Source: an uncultured Clostridium sp. (GTDB lineage: Bacteria > Bacillota > Clostridia > TANB77 > CAG-465). From it: a DNA stretch of 6,103 nucleotides. Location of the stretch: contig USJA01000063.1 of assembly GCA_900554875.1 (NCBI GenBank), positions 1 through 6,103 on the forward strand. Direction: 5' to 3'. The first letter of the stretch is position 1. Each line of letters starts with the position of its first letter. Under the pieces are notes generated by a model that saw only the letters and a list, made by a program, of their open reading frames with translations, was not told where the DNA came from and ran no database searches. Below, in pieces: positions 5,492-6,103 of the stretch. The translations under genes and the position numbers were made by a program.

Positions 5492-5620
5492 ATATCATCG
5501 TGCTATAATTTAATTATAAAAAGACAATATCTAAAAATTTAAAAATCCAGTTTTCCGACAGCACATGCATTTTAACCTTGACTTGATTTTATAAAACACA
5601 TTAGTATTTATGTATAGGAT

Positions 5621-5743
5621 TTAACCATGAATAATTTGTCCTGCTAATATACTTTCTTTATTTCCTTGTTTATATTTAGTTGCTACCACATTATTGTTTT
5701 TTATTAAATAACATCTTACTTCTTTTCTTATTAGCTTATACAT
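5621..5743 (-). CDS. Possible small ORF (40 aa), not recognised
   Basis: Within the otherwise gene-free stretch 5492-5774, minus-strand codons from ATG 5743 give a 40-residue basic peptide beginning MYKLIRKEVRCYLIKNNNVV and ending ILAGQIIHG. AAGTGG (5756-5751) lies 7 bases before the ATG, a fair ribosome site. It starts 31 bases after the stop of the MazG-like gene and could be co-transcribed with it. The same frame stays open for 29 more codons beyond the TAA (to a TAG at 5533-5531, passing a Cys-rich CMCC), so it might instead be an interrupted longer gene or a relic. No family is recognised; a chance ORF is quite possible in such AT-rich DNA. Nothing else is supported between 5492 and 5620. 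Confidence 0.4.
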   Translation of the reverse strand: MYKLIRKEVRCYLIKNNNVVATKYKQGNKESILAGQIIHG

Positions 5744-5774
5744 TTAAAATCCACTTCCATCTAATTTTACGAAA

Positions 5775-6095
5775 CTATTCTTCCTCTTCTATTATTTTTT
5801 CTAAAAATATTTTTTTATTAAATGCTCCTCTTCTATCCACTTTGTTTTTACGTATTATTTCAAATTCTTCTATCGAGACATTTTTTGAGTTTAATATTCC
5901 ATAGATTACCTCTACTATATCTGCCAATTCTTCAACATTATTATCTTCTAAATATTCTTTTACCTCTTCTTGTAGTTTTTGGTCTAATTTATTTAAATAT
6001 TCTTCATCATCCAATTTTCTGGTTATTGCTACTCTACCTTCGCTATTTATAATCTCAGGTATTTTATCTCTTACTAATTTATTATATATTTTCAT
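5775..6095 (-). CDS. MazG-like nucleoside triphosphate pyrophosphohydrolase
   Basis: A complete 106-aa protein of the all-alpha NTP pyrophosphatase (MazG/phosphoribosyl-ATP pyrophosphohydrolase-like) superfamily, of the short 'KLVRDKIPEII' type. It begins YNKLVRDKIPEII (4-16), and the metal-binding residues are visible: EExxE at Glu43, Glu44 and Glu47, and the second-helix ELAD with Glu56 and Asp59. A C-terminal RRGAFNKKIFLEKI segment is typical of this subfamily. Such enzymes hydrolyse nucleoside triphosphates to monophosphate and pyrophosphate using Mg2+ and are thought to clean damaged nucleotides; the substrate of this subtype is not settled. Its length is normal for the subfamily. Only 8 bases upstream of ATG 6095 are in the window, so the ribosome site is not seen. 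It faces the 54-aa gene tail to tail and is not obviously part of the immunity array. Confidence 0.92.
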   Translation of the reverse strand: MKIYNKLVRDKIPEIINSEGRVAITRKLDDEEYLNKLDQKLQEEVKEYLEDNNVEELADIVEVIYGILNSKNVSIEEFEIIRKNKVDRRGAFNKKIFLEKIIEEEE

Positions 6096-6103
6096 AAACT
6101 TTT

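Noticed and set aside
5514..5570. An 18-codon minus-strand ORF with AAGG ahead of its ATG
   Set aside because: Too short and without any other support; more likely chance.
5578..5606. Plus-strand promoter with TTGACT at 5578-5583
   Set aside because: No acceptable -10 box at 16-18 bases and no plus-strand gene downstream.
5680..6052. Plus-strand hydrophobic ORFs (5680-5904 and 5822-6052) that look like membrane proteins
   Set aside because: They mostly overlap the MazG-like gene antisense; the apparent membrane character is a by-product of AT-rich antisense reading.
1..6103. CRISPR array, tRNA/rRNA genes, riboswitch, phage attachment sites
   Set aside because: No regularly spaced repeats, no tRNA-like cloverleaf or rRNA core sequence, and no conserved aptamer pattern were seen on reading either strand.

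Overview
The window is very AT-rich. Its Shine-Dalgarno sites are strong (AGGAGG, GGAGGAG), its one clear sigma-A promoter is TTGACT-17-TATAAT, and Trp is read as TGG throughout. Together with the protein families present, this points to a low-GC Firmicute, most likely Clostridium sensu lato. No species can be named from the sequence alone.

Positions 32 to 4897, about 80% of the window, are a single minus-strand gene array with gaps of 0-110 bases and no visible internal terminator. In transcription order it holds: a 318-aa protein of unknown family (4897-3941); a decayed gene (3916-3402); a DUF3916 protein (3401-2931); a TPR protein (2926-2465); a DUF1963/YwqG protein (2433-1615); an 81-base relic of another gene (1611-1528); a DUF2185 (Imm33-type) protein (1506-715); an SMI1/KNR4 (SUKH) protein (710-324); and a short, apparently truncated protein (310-32). 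SUKH and Imm33 are classic immunity families of polymorphic and contact-dependent toxins, and DUF1963 and these small TPR proteins often sit beside them. The array therefore reads as a collection of immunity genes kept against toxins of other strains. No toxin gene is in the window, and three of the members look degraded.

Positions 4898 to 5276 hold no intact gene. Immediately upstream of the array lies a frameshifted, truncated N-terminus of a helix-turn-helix IS transposase (5045 to about 4951). Just ahead of it is a long inverted repeat (5046-5108) whose inner arm covers part of the transposase ribosome binding site. A weaker minus-strand promoter candidate (5085-5113) overlaps the outer arm and could now drive the array.

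Positions 5191 to 5491 form a self-contained plus-strand unit: a near-consensus promoter, a 54-aa protein with a helix-turn-helix-like segment, and a rho-independent terminator. From 5492 to 5774 only a possible 40-aa minus-strand ORF is seen. The window ends with a complete minus-strand MazG-like NTP pyrophosphohydrolase gene (6095-5775), which converges on the 54-aa gene.

Several start codons are set here by Shine-Dalgarno position rather than by the longest reading frame: 310, 1506, 2926, 4897 and 5277.
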